From: Serripes groenlandicus | Lineage: Eukaryota; Mollusca; Bivalvia; Cardiida; Cardiidae | Reading direction: 5' to 3' | DNA: 64,000 nucleotides | NCBI GenBank assembly: GCA_031761405.1 | Contig: JASEVX010000008.1 | Location: forward strand, 75,972,744 to 76,036,743 | In this document: positions 48,952 to 63,900 of the stretch, one piece after another | How positions within the stretch are numbered: the first letter of the stretch is position 1 | How the letters are laid out: each line of letters starts with the position of its first letter | The notes under the pieces: model-generated | Told to the model about the DNA's origin: nothing | The model's input: the letters and a program-made list of their open reading frames with translations, nothing else | Databases searched by the model: none | Program-made: the position numbers and the translations under genes

Positions 48952-51900
48952 ATAATACGGATACTGCTGGTGTATTGCCCAGTAAACGTTGTAGTCATAG
49001 ATACTGCTGGTGTATTGCCCAGTAAACCTTGTCATATATACTGCTGGTGTATTGCCCAGTAAACCTTGTCATAGATAATGCTGGTGTATTGCCCAGTAAA
49101 TGTTGTCATAGATAATGCTGGTGTATTGGCCAGTAAACCTTGTCATAGATACTGCTGGTGTATTGCCCAGTAAACGTTGTCATAGATAATGCTGGTGTAT
49201 TGCCCAGTAAACCTTGTCATAGATAATGCTGGTGTATTGCCCAGTAAATGTTATCATGGATAATGCTGGTGTATTGCCCAGTAAATGTTATCATAGATAA
49301 TGCTGGTGTATTGCCCAGTAAACGTTGTCATAGATAATGCTGGTGTATTGCTCAGTAAACCTTGTCATAGATAATGCTGGTGTATTGCCCAGTAAATGTT
49401 ATCATAGATAATGCTGGTGTATTGCCCAGTAAATGTTATCATAGATAATGCTGGTGTATTGCCCAGTAAATGTTATCATAGATAATGCTTGTGTATTGCC
49501 CAGTAAACCTTGTCATAGATAATGCTTGTGTATTGCCCAGTAAACGTTGTCATAGATAATGCTGGTGTATTGCCCAGTAAACGTTGTCATAGATAATGCT
49601 GGTGTATTGCCCAGTAAATGTTGTCATAGATAATGCTGGTGTATTGCCCAGTAAATGTTATCATAGATAATGCTGGTGTATTGCCCAGTAAATGTTATCA
49701 TAGATAATGCTGGTGTATTGCCCAGTAAATGTTATCATAGATAATGCTGGTGTATTGCCCAGTAAATGTTATCATAGATAATGCTGGTGTATTGCCCAGT
49801 AAATGTTATCATAGATAATGCTGGTGTATTGCCCAGTAAATGTTATCATAGAAAATGCTAGAGTATTGCCCAGTAAATGTTGTCATAGATAATGCTGGTG
49901 TATTGCCGAGTAAACCTTGTCATAGATACTGCTTGTGTATTGCCCAGTAAACGATGTCATAGATAATGCTGGTGTATTGCCAAGTAAATGTTATCATAGA
50001 TAATGCTGGTGTATTGCCCAGTAAACCTTGTCATAGATACTGCTGGTGTATTGCCCAGTAAACGTTGTCATAGATAATGCTGGTGTATTGCCCAGTAAAT
50101 GTTGTCATAGATAATGCTGGTGTATTGCCCAGTAAACCTTGTCATAGATACTGCTGGTGTATTGCTCAGTAAACGTTGTCATAGATAATGCTGGTGTATT
50201 GCCCAGTAAACCTTGTCATAGATAATGCTGGTGTATTGCCCAGTAAACGTTGTCATTGATAATGCTGGTGTATTGCCCAGTAAATGTTGTCATAGATAAT
50301 GCTGGTGTATTGCCCAGTAAACCTTGTCATAGATACTTCTGGTGTATTGCCCAGTAAATGTTGTCATAGATAATGCTTGTATATTGCCCAGTAAATGTTA
50401 TCATAGATAATGCTGGTTATCGCCCAGTAAATGTTGTCATAGATAATGCTGGTGTATTGCCCAGTAAACCTTGTCATAGATAATGCTGGTGATTGCCCAG
50501 TAAACGTTGTCATAGATAATGCTGGTGATTGCCCAGTAAATGTTGTCATAGATAATGCTGGTGTATTGCCCAGTAAATGTTATCATAGATAATGCTTGTG
50601 TATTGCCCAGTAAATGTTATCATAGATAATGCTGGTGTATTGCCCAGTAAACCTTGTCATAGATAATGCTGGTGTATTGCCCAGTAAATGTTGTCATAGA
50701 TAATGCTGGTGTATTGCCCAGTAAACGTTATCATAGATAATGCTGGTGTATTGCCCAGTAAATGTTATCATAGATAATGCTGGTGTATTGCCCGGTAAAT
50801 GCTGTCATAGATAATGCTGGTGTATTGCCCAGTAAACGTTGTCATAGATAATGCTGGTGTATTGCCTAGTAAATGTTATCATAGATAATGCTGGTGTATT
50901 GCCCAGTAAACCTTGTCATAGATAATACTTGTGTATTGCCCAGTAAATGTTATCATAGATAATGCTGGTGTATTGCCCAGTAAACGTTGTCATAGATAAT
51001 GCTTGTGTATTGCCCAGTAAATGTTGTCAAAGATAATGCTGGTGTATTGCCCAGTAAACCTTGTCATATATACTGCTGGTGTATTGCCCAGTAAACCTTG
51101 TCATAGATAATGCTTGTGTATTGCCCAGTAAATGTTATCATAGATAATGCTGGTGTATTGCCCAGTAAACCTTGTCATAGATAATGCTGGTGTATTGCCC
51201 AGTAAATGTTATCATATATAATGCTGGTGTATTGCCCAGTAAACCTTATCATAGATAATGCTGATGTATTGCCCAGTAAACCTTGTCATATATAATGCTT
51301 GTGTATTGCCCAGTAAATGTTATCATAGATAATGCTGGTGTATTGCCCAGTAAACCTTATCATAGATAATGCTGGTGTATTGCCCAGTAAACCTTATCAT
51401 AGATAATGCTGGTGTATTGCCCAGTAAATGTTGTCATAGATAAAGCTGGTGTATTGCCCAGTAAACCTTGTCATAGATAATGCTGGTGTATTGCCCAGTA
51501 AATGTTATCATAGATAATGCTGGTGTATTGCCCAATAATTGTTATCATAGAGTATGCTGGTGTATTGCCCAGTAAATGTTGTCATAGATAATGCTGGTGT
51601 ATTGCCCAGTAAACCTTGTCATGGATAATGCTGGTGTATTGCCCAGTAAATGTTATCATAGATAATGCTGGTGTATTGTCCAGTAAATGTTATCATAGAT
51701 AATGCTGGTGTATTGCCCAGTAAATGCTGTCATAGATAATGCTTGTGTATTGCCCAGTAAACCTTGTCATAGATAATGCTTGTGTATTGCCCAGTAAATG
51801 TTATCATAGATAATGCTGGTGTATTGCCCAGTAAATTTTGTCATAGATAATGCTTGTGTATTGCCCAGTAAATGTTATCCTAGATAATGTTGGTGTATTG

Positions 51901-54900
51901 CCCAGTAAATGTTATCATAGATAATGCTGGTGTATTGCCTAGTAAACCTTATCATAGATAATGCTGGTGTATTGCCCAGTAAATGTTGTCATAGATAATG
52001 CTGGTGTATTGCCCAGTAAATGTTGTCATAGATAATGCTGGTGTATTGCCCAGTAAACCTTGTCATAGATAATGCTTGTGTATTGCCCAGTAAATGTTAT
52101 CATAGATAATGCTGGTGTATTGCCCAGTAAACCTTATCATAGATAATGCTGGTGTATTGCCCAGTAAACCTTATCATAGATAATGCTGGTGTATTGCCCA
52201 GTAAATGTTGTCATAGATAATGCTTGTGTATTGCCCAGTAAACCTTGTCATAGATAATGCTGGTGTATTGCACAGTAAATGTTATCATAGATACTGCTGG
52301 TGTATTGCCCAGTAAATGTTATCATAGATAATGCTGGTGTATTGCCCAGTAAATGTTGTCATAGATAATGCTGGTGTATTGCCCAGTAAACCTTGTCATG
52401 GATAATGCTGGTGTATTGCCCAGTAAATGTTATCATAGATAATGCTGGTGTATTGCCCAGTAAATGTTATCATAGATAATGCTGGTGTATTGCCCAGTAA
52501 ATGTTGTCGTAGATAATGCTTGTGTATTGCCCAGTAAATGTTATCATATATAATGTTGGTGTATTGCCCAGTAAATGTTATCATAGATAATGCTGGTGTA
52601 TTGCCCAGTAAATGTTATCATAGATACTGCTGGTGTATTGCCTAGTAAACCTTATCATAGATAATGCTGGTGTATTGCCCAGTAAATGTTGTCATAGATA
52701 ATGCTGGTGTATTGCCCAGTAAATGTTATCATAGATAATGCTGGTGTATTGCCCAGTAAACCTTGTCATAGATAATGCTGGTGTATTGCCCAGTAAATGT
52801 TGTCATAGATAATGCTGGTGTATTGCCCAGTAAACGTTGTCATAGATAATGTTGGTGTATTGCCCAGTAAACATTGTCATAGATAATGCTTGTGTATTGC
52901 CCAGTAAATGTTATCATAGATAATGCTGGTGTATTGCCCAGTAAATGTTGTCATAGATAATGCTGGTGTATTGCCCAGTAAACGTTGTCGTAGATAATGC
53001 TGGTGTATTGCCCATTAAATGTTATCATAGATAATGCTGGTGTATTGCCCAGTAAACCTTGTCATAGATAATACTGGTTTATTGCCCAGTAAACATTGTC
53101 ATAGATAATGCTGGTGTATTGCCCAGTAAATGTTATCATAGATAATGCTGGTGTATTGCCCAGTAAACGCTGTCATAGATAATGCTGGTGTATTGCCCAG
53201 TAAACCTTGTCATAGATACTGCTGGTGTATTGCCCAGTAAACGTTATCATAGATAATGCTGGTGTATTGCCCAGTAAATGTTATCATAAATAATGCTGGT
53301 GTATTGCCCAGTAAAGGCTGTCGTAGATAATGCTGGTGTATTGCCCAGTAAACGTTGTCATAGATAATGCTGGTGTATTGCCCAGTAAATGTTATCATAG
53401 ATAATGCTGGTGTATTGCCTAGTAAATGTTGTCATAGATAATGCTTGTGTATTGCCCAGTAAATGTTATCATAGATAATGCTGGTGTATTGCCCAGTAAA
53501 CGTTGTCATAGATAATGCTTGTGTATTGCCCAGTAAATGTTATCATAGATAATGCTGGTGTATTGCCCAGTAAACCTTGTCATAGATAATGCTGGTGTAT
53601 TGCCCAGTAAATGTTGTCATAGATAATGCTGGTGTATTGCCCAGTAAACCTTGTCATGGATAATGCTGGTGTATTGCCCAGTAAATGTTATCATAGATAA
53701 AGCTGGTGTATTGTCCAGTAAATGTTATCATAGATAATGCTGGTGTATTGCCCAGTAAACGCTGTCATAGATAATGCTGGTGTATTGCCCAGTAAACCTT
53801 GTCATAGATAATGCTTGTGTATTGCCCAGTAAATGTTATCATAGATAATGCTGGTGTATTGCCCATTAAATTTTGTCATAGATAATGCTTGTGTATTGCC
53901 CAGTAAATGTTATCATAGATAATGTTGGTGTATTGCCCAGTAAATGTTATCATAGATAATGCTGGTGTATTGCCCAGTAAATGTTATCATAGATAATGCT
54001 GGTGTATTGCCCAGTAAACCTTGTCATAGATAATGCTGGTGTATTGCCCAGTAAATGTTATCATATATAATGCTGGTGTATTGCCCAGTAAACCTTATCA
54101 TAGATAATGCTGATGTATTGCCCAGTAAACCTTGTCATATATAATGCTTGTGTATTGCCCAGTATTTGTTATCATAGATAATGCTGGTGTATTGCCCAGT
54201 AAACCTTATCATAGATAATGCTGGTGTATTGCCCAGTAAACCTTATCATAGATAATGCTGGTGTATTGCCCAGTAAATGTTGTCATAGATAATGCTTGTG
54301 TATTGCCCAGTAAACCTTGTCATAGATAATGCTGGTGTATTGCCCAGTAAATGTTATCATAGATAATGCTGGTGTATTGCCCAATAATTGTTATCATAGA
54401 GTATGCTGGTGTATTGCCCAGTAAATGTTGTCATAGATAATGCTGGTGTATTGCCCAGTAAACCTTGTCATGGATAATGCTGGTGTATTGCCCAGTAAAT
54501 GTTATCATAGATAATGCTGGTGTATTGTCCAGTAAATGTTATCATAGATAATGCTGGTGTATTGCCCAGTAAATGCTGTCATAGATAATGCTTGTGTATT
54601 GCCCAGTAAACCTTGTCATAGATAATGCTTGTGTATTGCCCAGTAAATGTTATCATAGATAATGCTGGTGTATTGCCCAGTAAATTTTGTCATAGATAAT
54701 GCTTGTGTATTGCCCAGTAAATGTTATCCTAGATAATGTTGGTGTATTGCCCAGTAAATGTTATCATAGATAATGCTGGTGTATTGCCTAGTAAACCTTA
54801 TCATAGATAATGCTGGTGTATTGCCCAGTAAATGTTGTCATAGATAATGCTGGTGTATTGCCCAGTAAATGTTGTCATAGATAATGCTGGTGTATTGCCC

Positions 54901-57900
54901 AGTAAACCTTGTCATAGATAATGCTTGTGTATTGCCCAGTAAATGTTATCATAGATAATGCTGGTGTATTGCCCAGTAAACCTTATCATAGATAATGCTG
55001 GTGTATTGCCCAGTAAACCTTATCATAGATAATGCTGGTGTATTGCCCAGTAAATGTTGTCATAGATAATGCTTGTGTATTGCCCAGTAAACCTTGTCAT
55101 AGATAATGCTGGTGTATTGCACAGTAAATGTTATCATAGATACTGCTGGTGTATTGCCCAGTAAATGTTATCATAGATAATGCTGGTGTATTGCCCAGTA
55201 AATGTTGTCATAGATAATGCTGGTGTATTGCCCAGTAAACCTTGTCATGGATAATGCTGGTGTATTGCCCAGTAAATGTTATCATAGATAATGCTGGTGT
55301 ATTGCCCAGTAAATGTTATCATAGATAATGCTGGTGTATTGCCCAGTAAATGTTATCATAGATAATGCTGGTGTATTGCCCAGTAAATGTTGTCATAGAT
55401 AATGCTTGTGTATTGCCCAGTAAATGTTATCATATATAATGTTGGTGTATTGCCCAGTAAATGTTATCATAGATAATGCTGGTGTATTGCCCAGTAAATG
55501 TTATCATAGATACTGCTGGTGTATTGCCTAGTAAACCTTATCATAGATAATGCTGGTGTATTGCCCAGTAAATGTTGTCATAGATAATGCTGGTGTATTG
55601 CCCAGTAAATGTTATCATAGATAATGCTGGTGTATTGCCCAGTAAACCTTGTCATAGATAATGCTGGTGTATTGCCCAGTAAATGTTGTCATAGATAATG
55701 CTGGTGTATTGCCCAGTAAACGTTGTCATAGATAATGTTGGTGTATTGCCCAGTAAACATTGTCATAGATAATGCTTGTGTATTGCCCAGTAAATGTTAT
55801 CATAGATAATGCTGGTGTATTGCCCAGTAAACCTTGTCATAGATAATGCTGGTTTATTGCCCAGTAAACATTGTCATAGATAATGCTGGTGTATTGCCCA
55901 GTAAATGTTATCATAGATAATGCTGGTGTATTGCCCAGTAAACCTTGTCATAGATAATACTGGTGTATTGCCCAGTAAACGTTGTCATAGATAATGCTGG
56001 TGTATTGCCCAGTAAATGTTATCATAGATAATGCTGGTGTATTGCCCAGTAAACGCTGTCATAGATAATGCTGGTGTATTGCCCAGTAAACCTTGTCATA
56101 GATACTGCTGGTGTATTGCCCAGTAAACGTTATCATAGATAATGCTGGTGTATTGCCCAGTAAATGTTATCATAAATAATGCTGGTGTATTGCCCAGTAA
56201 AGGCTGTCGTAGATAATGCTGGTGTATTGCCCAGTAAACGTTGTCATAGATAATGCTGGTGTATTGCCCAGTAAATGTTATCATAGATAATGCTGGTGTA
56301 TTGCCCAGTAAATGTTGTCATAGATAATGCTTGTGTATTGCCCAGTAAATGTTATCATAGATAATGCTGGTGTATTGCCCAGTAAACGTTGTCATAGATA
56401 ATGCTTGTGTATTGCCCAGTAAATGTTATCATAGATAATGCTGGTGTATTGCCCAGTAAACCTTGTCATAGATAATGCTGGTGTATTGCCCAGTAAATGT
56501 TGTCATAGATAATGCTGGTGTATTGCCCAGTAAACCTTGTCATGGATAATGCTGGTGTATTGCCCAGTAAATGTTATCATAGATAAAGCTGGTGTATTGT
56601 CCAGTAAATGTTATCATAGATAATGCTGGTGTATTGCCCAGTAAACGCTGTCATAGATAATGCTGGTGTATTGCCCAGTAAACCTTGTCATAGATAATGC
56701 TTGTGTATTGCCCAGTAAATGTTATCATAGATAATGCTGGTGTATTGCCCATTAAATTTTGTCATAGATAATGCTTGTGTATTGCCCAGTAAATGTTATC
56801 ATAGATAATGTTGGTGTATTGCCCAGTAAATGTTATCATAGATAATGCTGGTGTATGTTATCATATATAATGCTGGTGTATTGCCTAGTAAACCTTATCA
56901 TAGATAATGCTGGTGTATTGCCCAGTAAATGTTGTCATAGATAATGCTGGTGTATTGCCCAGTAAATGTTGTCATAGATAATGCTGGTGTATTGCCCAGT
57001 AAACCTTGTCATAGATAATGCTTGTGTATTGCCCAGTAAATGTTATCATAGATAATGCTGGTGTATTGCCCAGTAAACCTTATCATATATAATGATGGTG
57101 TATTGCCCAGTAAACCTTATCATAGTTAATGCTGGTGTATTGCCCAGTAAATGTTGTCATAGATAATGCTTGTGTATTGCCCAGTAAACCTTGTCATAGA
57201 TAATGCTGGTGTATTGCCCAGTAAATGTTATCATAGATACTGCTGGTGTATTGCCCAGTAAATGTTATCATAGATAATGCTGGTGTATTGCCCAGTAAAT
57301 GTTATCATAGATAATGCTGGTGTATTGCCCAGTAAATGTTATCATAGATAATGCTTGTGTATTGCCCAGTAAACCTTGTCATAGATAATGCTTGTGTATT
57401 GCCCAGTAAACGTTGTCATAGATAATGCTGGTGTATTGCCCAGTAAACGTTGTCATAGATAATGCTGGTGTATTGCCCAGTAAATGTTGTCATAGATAAT
57501 GCTGGTGTATTGCCCAGTAAATGTTATCATAGATAATGCTGGTGTATTGCCCAGTAAATGTTATCATAGATAATGCTGGTGTATTGCCCAGTAAATGTTA
57601 TCATAGATAATGCTGGTGTATTGCCCAGTAAATGTTATCATAGATAATGCTGGTGTATTGCCCAGTAAATGTTATCATAGATAATGCTGGTGTATTGCCC
57701 AGTAAATGTTATCATAGATAATGCTGGTGTATTGCCCAGTAAATGTTATCATAGAAAATGCTAGATTATTGCCCAGTAAATGTTGTCATAGATAATGCTG
57801 GTGTATTGCCGAGTAAACCTTGTCATAGATACTGCTTGTGTATTGCCCAGTAAACGATGTCATAGATAATGCTGGTGTATTGCCAAGTAAATGTTATCAT

Positions 57901-60900
57901 AGATAATGCTGGTGTATTGCCCAGTAAACCTTGTCATAGATACTGCTGGTGTATTGCCCAGTAAACGTTGTCATAGATAATGCTGGTGTATTGCCCAGTA
58001 AATGTTGTCATAGATAATGCTGGTGTATTGCCCAGTAAACCTTGTCATAGATACTGCTGGTGTATTGCTCAGTAAACGTTGTCATAGATAATGCTGGTGT
58101 ATTGCCCAGTAAACCTTGTCATAGATAATGCTGGTGTATTGCCCAGTAAACGTTGTCATTGATAATGCTGGTGTATTGCCCAGTAAATGTTGTCATAGAT
58201 AATGCTGGTGTATTGCCCAGTAAACCTTGTCATAGATACTTCTGGTGTATTGCCCAGTAAATGTTGTCATAGATAATGCTTGTGTATTGCCCAGTAAATG
58301 TTATCATAGATAATGCTGGTTATCGCCCAGTAAATGTTGTCATAGATAATGCTGGTGTATTGCCCAGTAAACCTTGTCATAGATAATGCTGGTGATTGCC
58401 CAGTAAACGTTGTCATAGATAATGCTGGTGATTGCCCAGTAAATGTTGTCATAGATAATGCTGGTGTATTGCCCAGTAAATGTTATCATAGATAATGCTT
58501 GTGTATTGCCCAGTAAATGTTATCATAGATAATGCTGGTGTATTGCCCAGTAAACCTTGTCATAGATAATGCTGGTGTATTGCCCAGTAAATGTTGTCAT
58601 AGATAATGCTGGTGTATTGCCCATTAAACGTTATCATAGATAATGCTGGTGTATTGCCCAGTAAATGTTATCATAGATAATGCTGGTGTATTGCCCGGTA
58701 AATGCTGTCGTAGATAATGCTGGTGTATTGCCCAGTAAACGTTGTCATAGATAATGCTGGTGTATTGCCTAGTAAATGTTATCATAGATAATGCTGGTGT
58801 ATTGCCCAGTAAACCTTGTCATAGATAATACTTGTGTATTGCCCAGTAAATGTTATCATAGATAATGCTGGTGTATTGCCCAGTAAACGTTGTCATAGAT
58901 AATGCTTGTGTATTGCCCAGTAAATGTTGTCATAGATAATGCTGGTGTATTGCCCAGTAAACCTTGTCATAGATACTGCTGGTGTATTGCCCAGTAAACC
59001 TTGTCATAGATAATGCTTGTGTATTGCCCAGTAAATTTTATCATAGATAATGCTGGTGTATTGCCCAGTAAACCTTGTCATAGATAATGCTGGTGTATTG
59101 CCCAGTAAATGTTATCATATATAATGCTGGTGTATTGCCCAGTAAACCTTATCATAGATAATGCTGATGTATTGCCCAGTAAACCTTGTCATATATAATG
59201 CTTGTGTATTGCCCAGTAAATGTTATCATAGATAATGCTGGTGTATTGCCCAGTAAACCTTATCATAGATAATGCTGGTGTATTGCCCAGTAAACCTTAT
59301 CATATATAATGCTGGTGTATTGCCCAGTAAATGTTGTCATAGATAATGCTTGTGTATTGCCCAGTAAACCTTGTCATAGATAATGCTGGTGTATTGCCCA
59401 GTAAATGTTATCATAGATAATGCTGGTGTATTGCCCAATAATTGTTATCATAGAGTATGCTGGTGTATTGCCCAGTAAATGTTGTCATAGATAATGCTGG
59501 TGTATTGCCCAGTAAACCTTGTCATGGATAATGCTGGTGTATTGCCCAGTAAATGTTATCATAGATAATGCTGGTGTATTGTCCAGTAAATGTTATCATA
59601 GATAATGCTGGTGTATTGCCCAGTAAATGCTGTCATAGATAATGCTGGTGTATTGCCCAGTAAACCTTGTCATAGATAATGCTTGTGTATTGCCCAGTAA
59701 ATGTTATCATAGATAATGCTGGTGTATTGCCCAGTAAATTTTGTCATAGATAATGCTTGTGTATTGCCCAGTAAATGTTGTCCTAGATAATGTTGGTGTA
59801 TTGCCCAGTAAATGTTATCATAGATAATGCTGGTGTATTGCCTAGTAAACCTTATCATAGATAATGCTGGTGTATTGCCCAGTAAATGTTGTCATAGATA
59901 ATGCTGGTGTATTGCCCAGTAAATGTTGTCATAGATAATGCTGGTGTATTGCCCAGTAAACCTTGTCATAGATAATGCTTGTGTATTGCCCAATAAATGT
60001 TATCATAGATACTGCTGGTGTATTGCCCAGTAAATGTTATCATAGATAATGCTGGTGTATTGCCCAGTAAATGTTGTCATAGATAATGCTGGTGTATTGC
60101 CCAGTAAACCTTGCCATGGATAATGCTGGTGTATTGCCCAGTAAATGTTATCATAGATAATGCTGGTGTATTGCCCAGTAAATGTTATCATAGATAATGC
60201 TGGTGTATTGCCCAGTAAATGTTATCATAGATAATGCTGGTGTATTGCCCAGTAAATGTTGTCATAGATAATGCTTGTGTATTGCCCAGTAAATGTTATC
60301 ATATATAATGTTGGTGTATTGCCCAGTAAATGTTATCATAGATAATGCTGGTGTATTGCCCAGTAAATGTTATCATAGATACTGCTGGTGTATTGCCTAG
60401 TAAACCTTATCATAGATAATGCTGGTGTATTGCCCAGTAAATGTTGTCATAGATAATGCTGGTGTATTGCCCAGTAAATGTTATCATAGATAATGCTGGT
60501 GTATTGCCCAGTAAACCTTGTCATAGATAATGCTGGTGTATTGCCCAGTAAATGTTGTCATAGATAATGCTGGTGTATTGCCCAGTAAACGTTGTCATAG
60601 ATAATGCTGGTGTATTGCCCAGTAAACATTGTCATAGATAATGCTTGTGTATTGCCCAGTAAATGTTATCATAGATAATGCTGGTGTATTGCCCAGTAAA
60701 TGTTGTCATAGATAATGCTGGTGTATTGCCCAGTAAACGTTGTCGTAGATAATGCTGGTGTATTGCCCAGTAAATGTTATCATAGATAATGCTGGTGTAT
60801 GTTATCATAGATAATGCTGGTGTATTGCCTAGTAAACCTTATCATAGATAATGCTGGTGTATTGCCCAGTAAATGTTGTCATAGATAATGCTGGTGTATT

Positions 60901-63900
60901 GCCCAGTAAATGTTGTCATAGATAATGCTGGTGTATTGCCCAGTAAACCTTGTCATAGATAATGCTTGTGTATTGCCCAGTAAATGTTATCATAGATAAT
61001 GCTGGTGTATTGCCCAGTAAACCTTATCATAGATAATGCTGGTGTATTGCCCAGTAAACCTTATCATAGATAATGCTGGTGTATTGCCCAGTAAATGTTG
61101 TCATAGATAATGCTTGTGTATTGCCCAGTAAATGTTATCATAGATAATGCTGGTGTATTGCCCAGTAAATGTTGTCATAGATAATGCTTGTGTATTGCCC
61201 AGTAAATGTTATCATAGATAATGCTGGTGTATTGCCCAGTAAATGTTGTCATAGATAATGCTTGTGTATTGCCCAGTAAATGTTATCATAGATAATGCTG
61301 GTGTATTGCCCAGTAAACGTTGTCATAGATAATGCTTGTGTATTGCCCAGTAAATGTTATCATAGATAATGCTGGTGTATTGCCCAGTAAACCTTGTCAT
61401 AGATAATGCTGGTGTATTGCCCAGTAAATGTTGTCATAGATAATGCTGGTGTATTGCCCAGTAAACCTTGTCATGGATAATGCTGGTGTATTGCCCAGTA
61501 AATGTTATCGTAGATAAAGCTGGTGTATTGTCCAGTAAATGTTATCATAGATAATGCTGGTGTATTGCCCAGTAAACGCTGTCATAGATAATGCTGGTGT
61601 ATTGCCCAGTAAACCTTGTCATAGATAATGCTTGTGTATTGCCCAGTAAATGTTATCATAGATAATGCTGGTGTATTGCCCAGTAAATTTTGTCATAGAT
61701 AATGCTTGTGTATTGCCCAGTAAATGTTATCATAGATAATGTTGGTGTATTGCCCAGTAAATGTTATCATAGATAATGCTGGTGTATGTTATCATATATA
61801 ATGCTGGTGTATTGCCCAGTAAACCTTATCATAGATAATGCTGGTGTATTGCCCAGTAAATGTTGTCATAGATAATGCTGGTGTATTGCCCAGTAAATGT
61901 TGTCATAGATAATGCTGGTGTATTGCCCAGTAAACCTTGTCATAGATAATGCTTGTGTATTGCCCAGTAAATGTTATCATAGATAATGCTGGTGTATTGC
62001 CCAGTAAACCTTATCATAGATAATGATGGTGTATTGCCCAGTAAACCTTGTCATAGATAATGCTTGTGTATTGCCCAGTAAATGTTATCATAGATAATGC
62101 TGGTGTATTGTCCAATAATTGTTATCATAGAGTATGCTGGTGTATTGCCCAGTAAATGTTGTCATAGATAATGCTGGTGTATTGCCCAGTAACCTTGTCA
62201 TGGATAATGCTGGTGTATTGCCCAGTAAATGTTATCATAGATAATGCTGGTGTATTGTCCAGTAAATGTTATCATAGATAATGCTGGTGTATTGCCCAGT
62301 AAATGCTGTCATAGATAATGCTGGTGTATTGCCCAGTAAACCTTGTCATAGATAATGCTTGTGTATTGCCCAGTAAATGTTATCATAGATAATGCTGGTG
62401 TATTGCCCAGTAAATTTTGTCATAGATAATGCTTGTGTATTGCCCAGTAAATGTTATCATAGATAATGTTGGTGTATTGCCCAGTAAATGTTATCATAGA
62501 TAATGCTGGTGTATGTTATCATAGATAATGCTGGTGTATGTTATCATAGATAATGCTGGTGTATTGCCTAGTAAACCTTATCATAGATAATGCTGGTGTC
62601 TTGCCCAGTAAATGTTGTCATAGATAATGCTGGTGTATTGCCCAGTAAATGTTGTCATAGATAATGCTGGTGTATTGCCCAGTAAACCTTGTCATAGATA
62701 ATGCTTGTGTATTGCCCAGTAAATGTTATCATAGATAATGCTGGTGTATTGCCCAGTAAACCTTATCATAGATAATGCTGGTGTATTGCCCAGTAAACCT
62801 TATCATAGATAATGCTGGTGTATTGCCCAGTAAATGTTGTCATAGATAATGCTTGTGTATTGCCCAGTAAACCTTGTCATAGATAATGCTGGTGTATTGC
62901 CCAGTAAATGTTATCATAGATACTGCTGGTGTATTGCCCAGTAAATGTTATCATAGATAATGCTGGTGTATTGCCCAGTAAATGTTATCATAGATAATGC
63001 TGGTGTATTGCCCAGTAAATGTTATCATAGATAATGCTGGTGTATTGCCCAGTAAATGTTGTCATAGATAATGCTTGTGTATTGCCCAGTAAATGTTATC
63101 ATATATAATGTTGGTGTATTGCCCAGTAAATGTTATCATAGATAATGCTGGTGTATTGCCCAGTAAATGTTATCATAGATACTGCTGGTGTATTGCCTAG
63201 TAAACCTTATCATAGATAATGCTGGTGTATTGCCCAGTAAATGTTGTCATAGATAATGCTGGTGTATTGCCCAGTAAATGTTATCATAGATAATGCTGGT
63301 GTATTGCCCAGTAAACCTTGTCATAGATAATGCTGGTGTATTGCCCAGTAAATGTTGTCATAGATAATGCTGGTGTATTGCCCAGTAAACGTTGTCATAG
63401 ATAATGCTGGTGTATTGCCCAGTAAACATTGTCATAGATAATGCTTGTGTATTGCCCAGTAAATGTTATCATAGATAATGCTGGTGTATTGCCCAGTAAA
63501 TGTTGTCATAGATAATGCTGGTGTATTGCCCAGTAAACGTTGTCGTAGATAATGCTGGTGTATTGCCCATTAAATGTTATCATAGATAATGCTGGTGTAT
63601 TGCCCAGTAAATGTTATCATAGATAATGCTGGTGTATTGCCCAGTAAACCTTGTCATAGATAATACTGGTGTATTGCCCAGTAAACGTTGTCATAGATAA
63701 TGCTGGTGTATTGCCCAGTAAATGTTATCATAGATAATGCTGGTGTATTGCCCAGTAAACGCTGTCATAGATAATGCTGGTGTATTGCCCAGTAAACCTT
63801 GTCATAGATACTGCTGGTGTATTGCCCAGTAAACGTTATCATAGATAATGCTGGTGTATTGCCCAGTAAATGTTATCATAAATAATGCTGGTGTATTGCC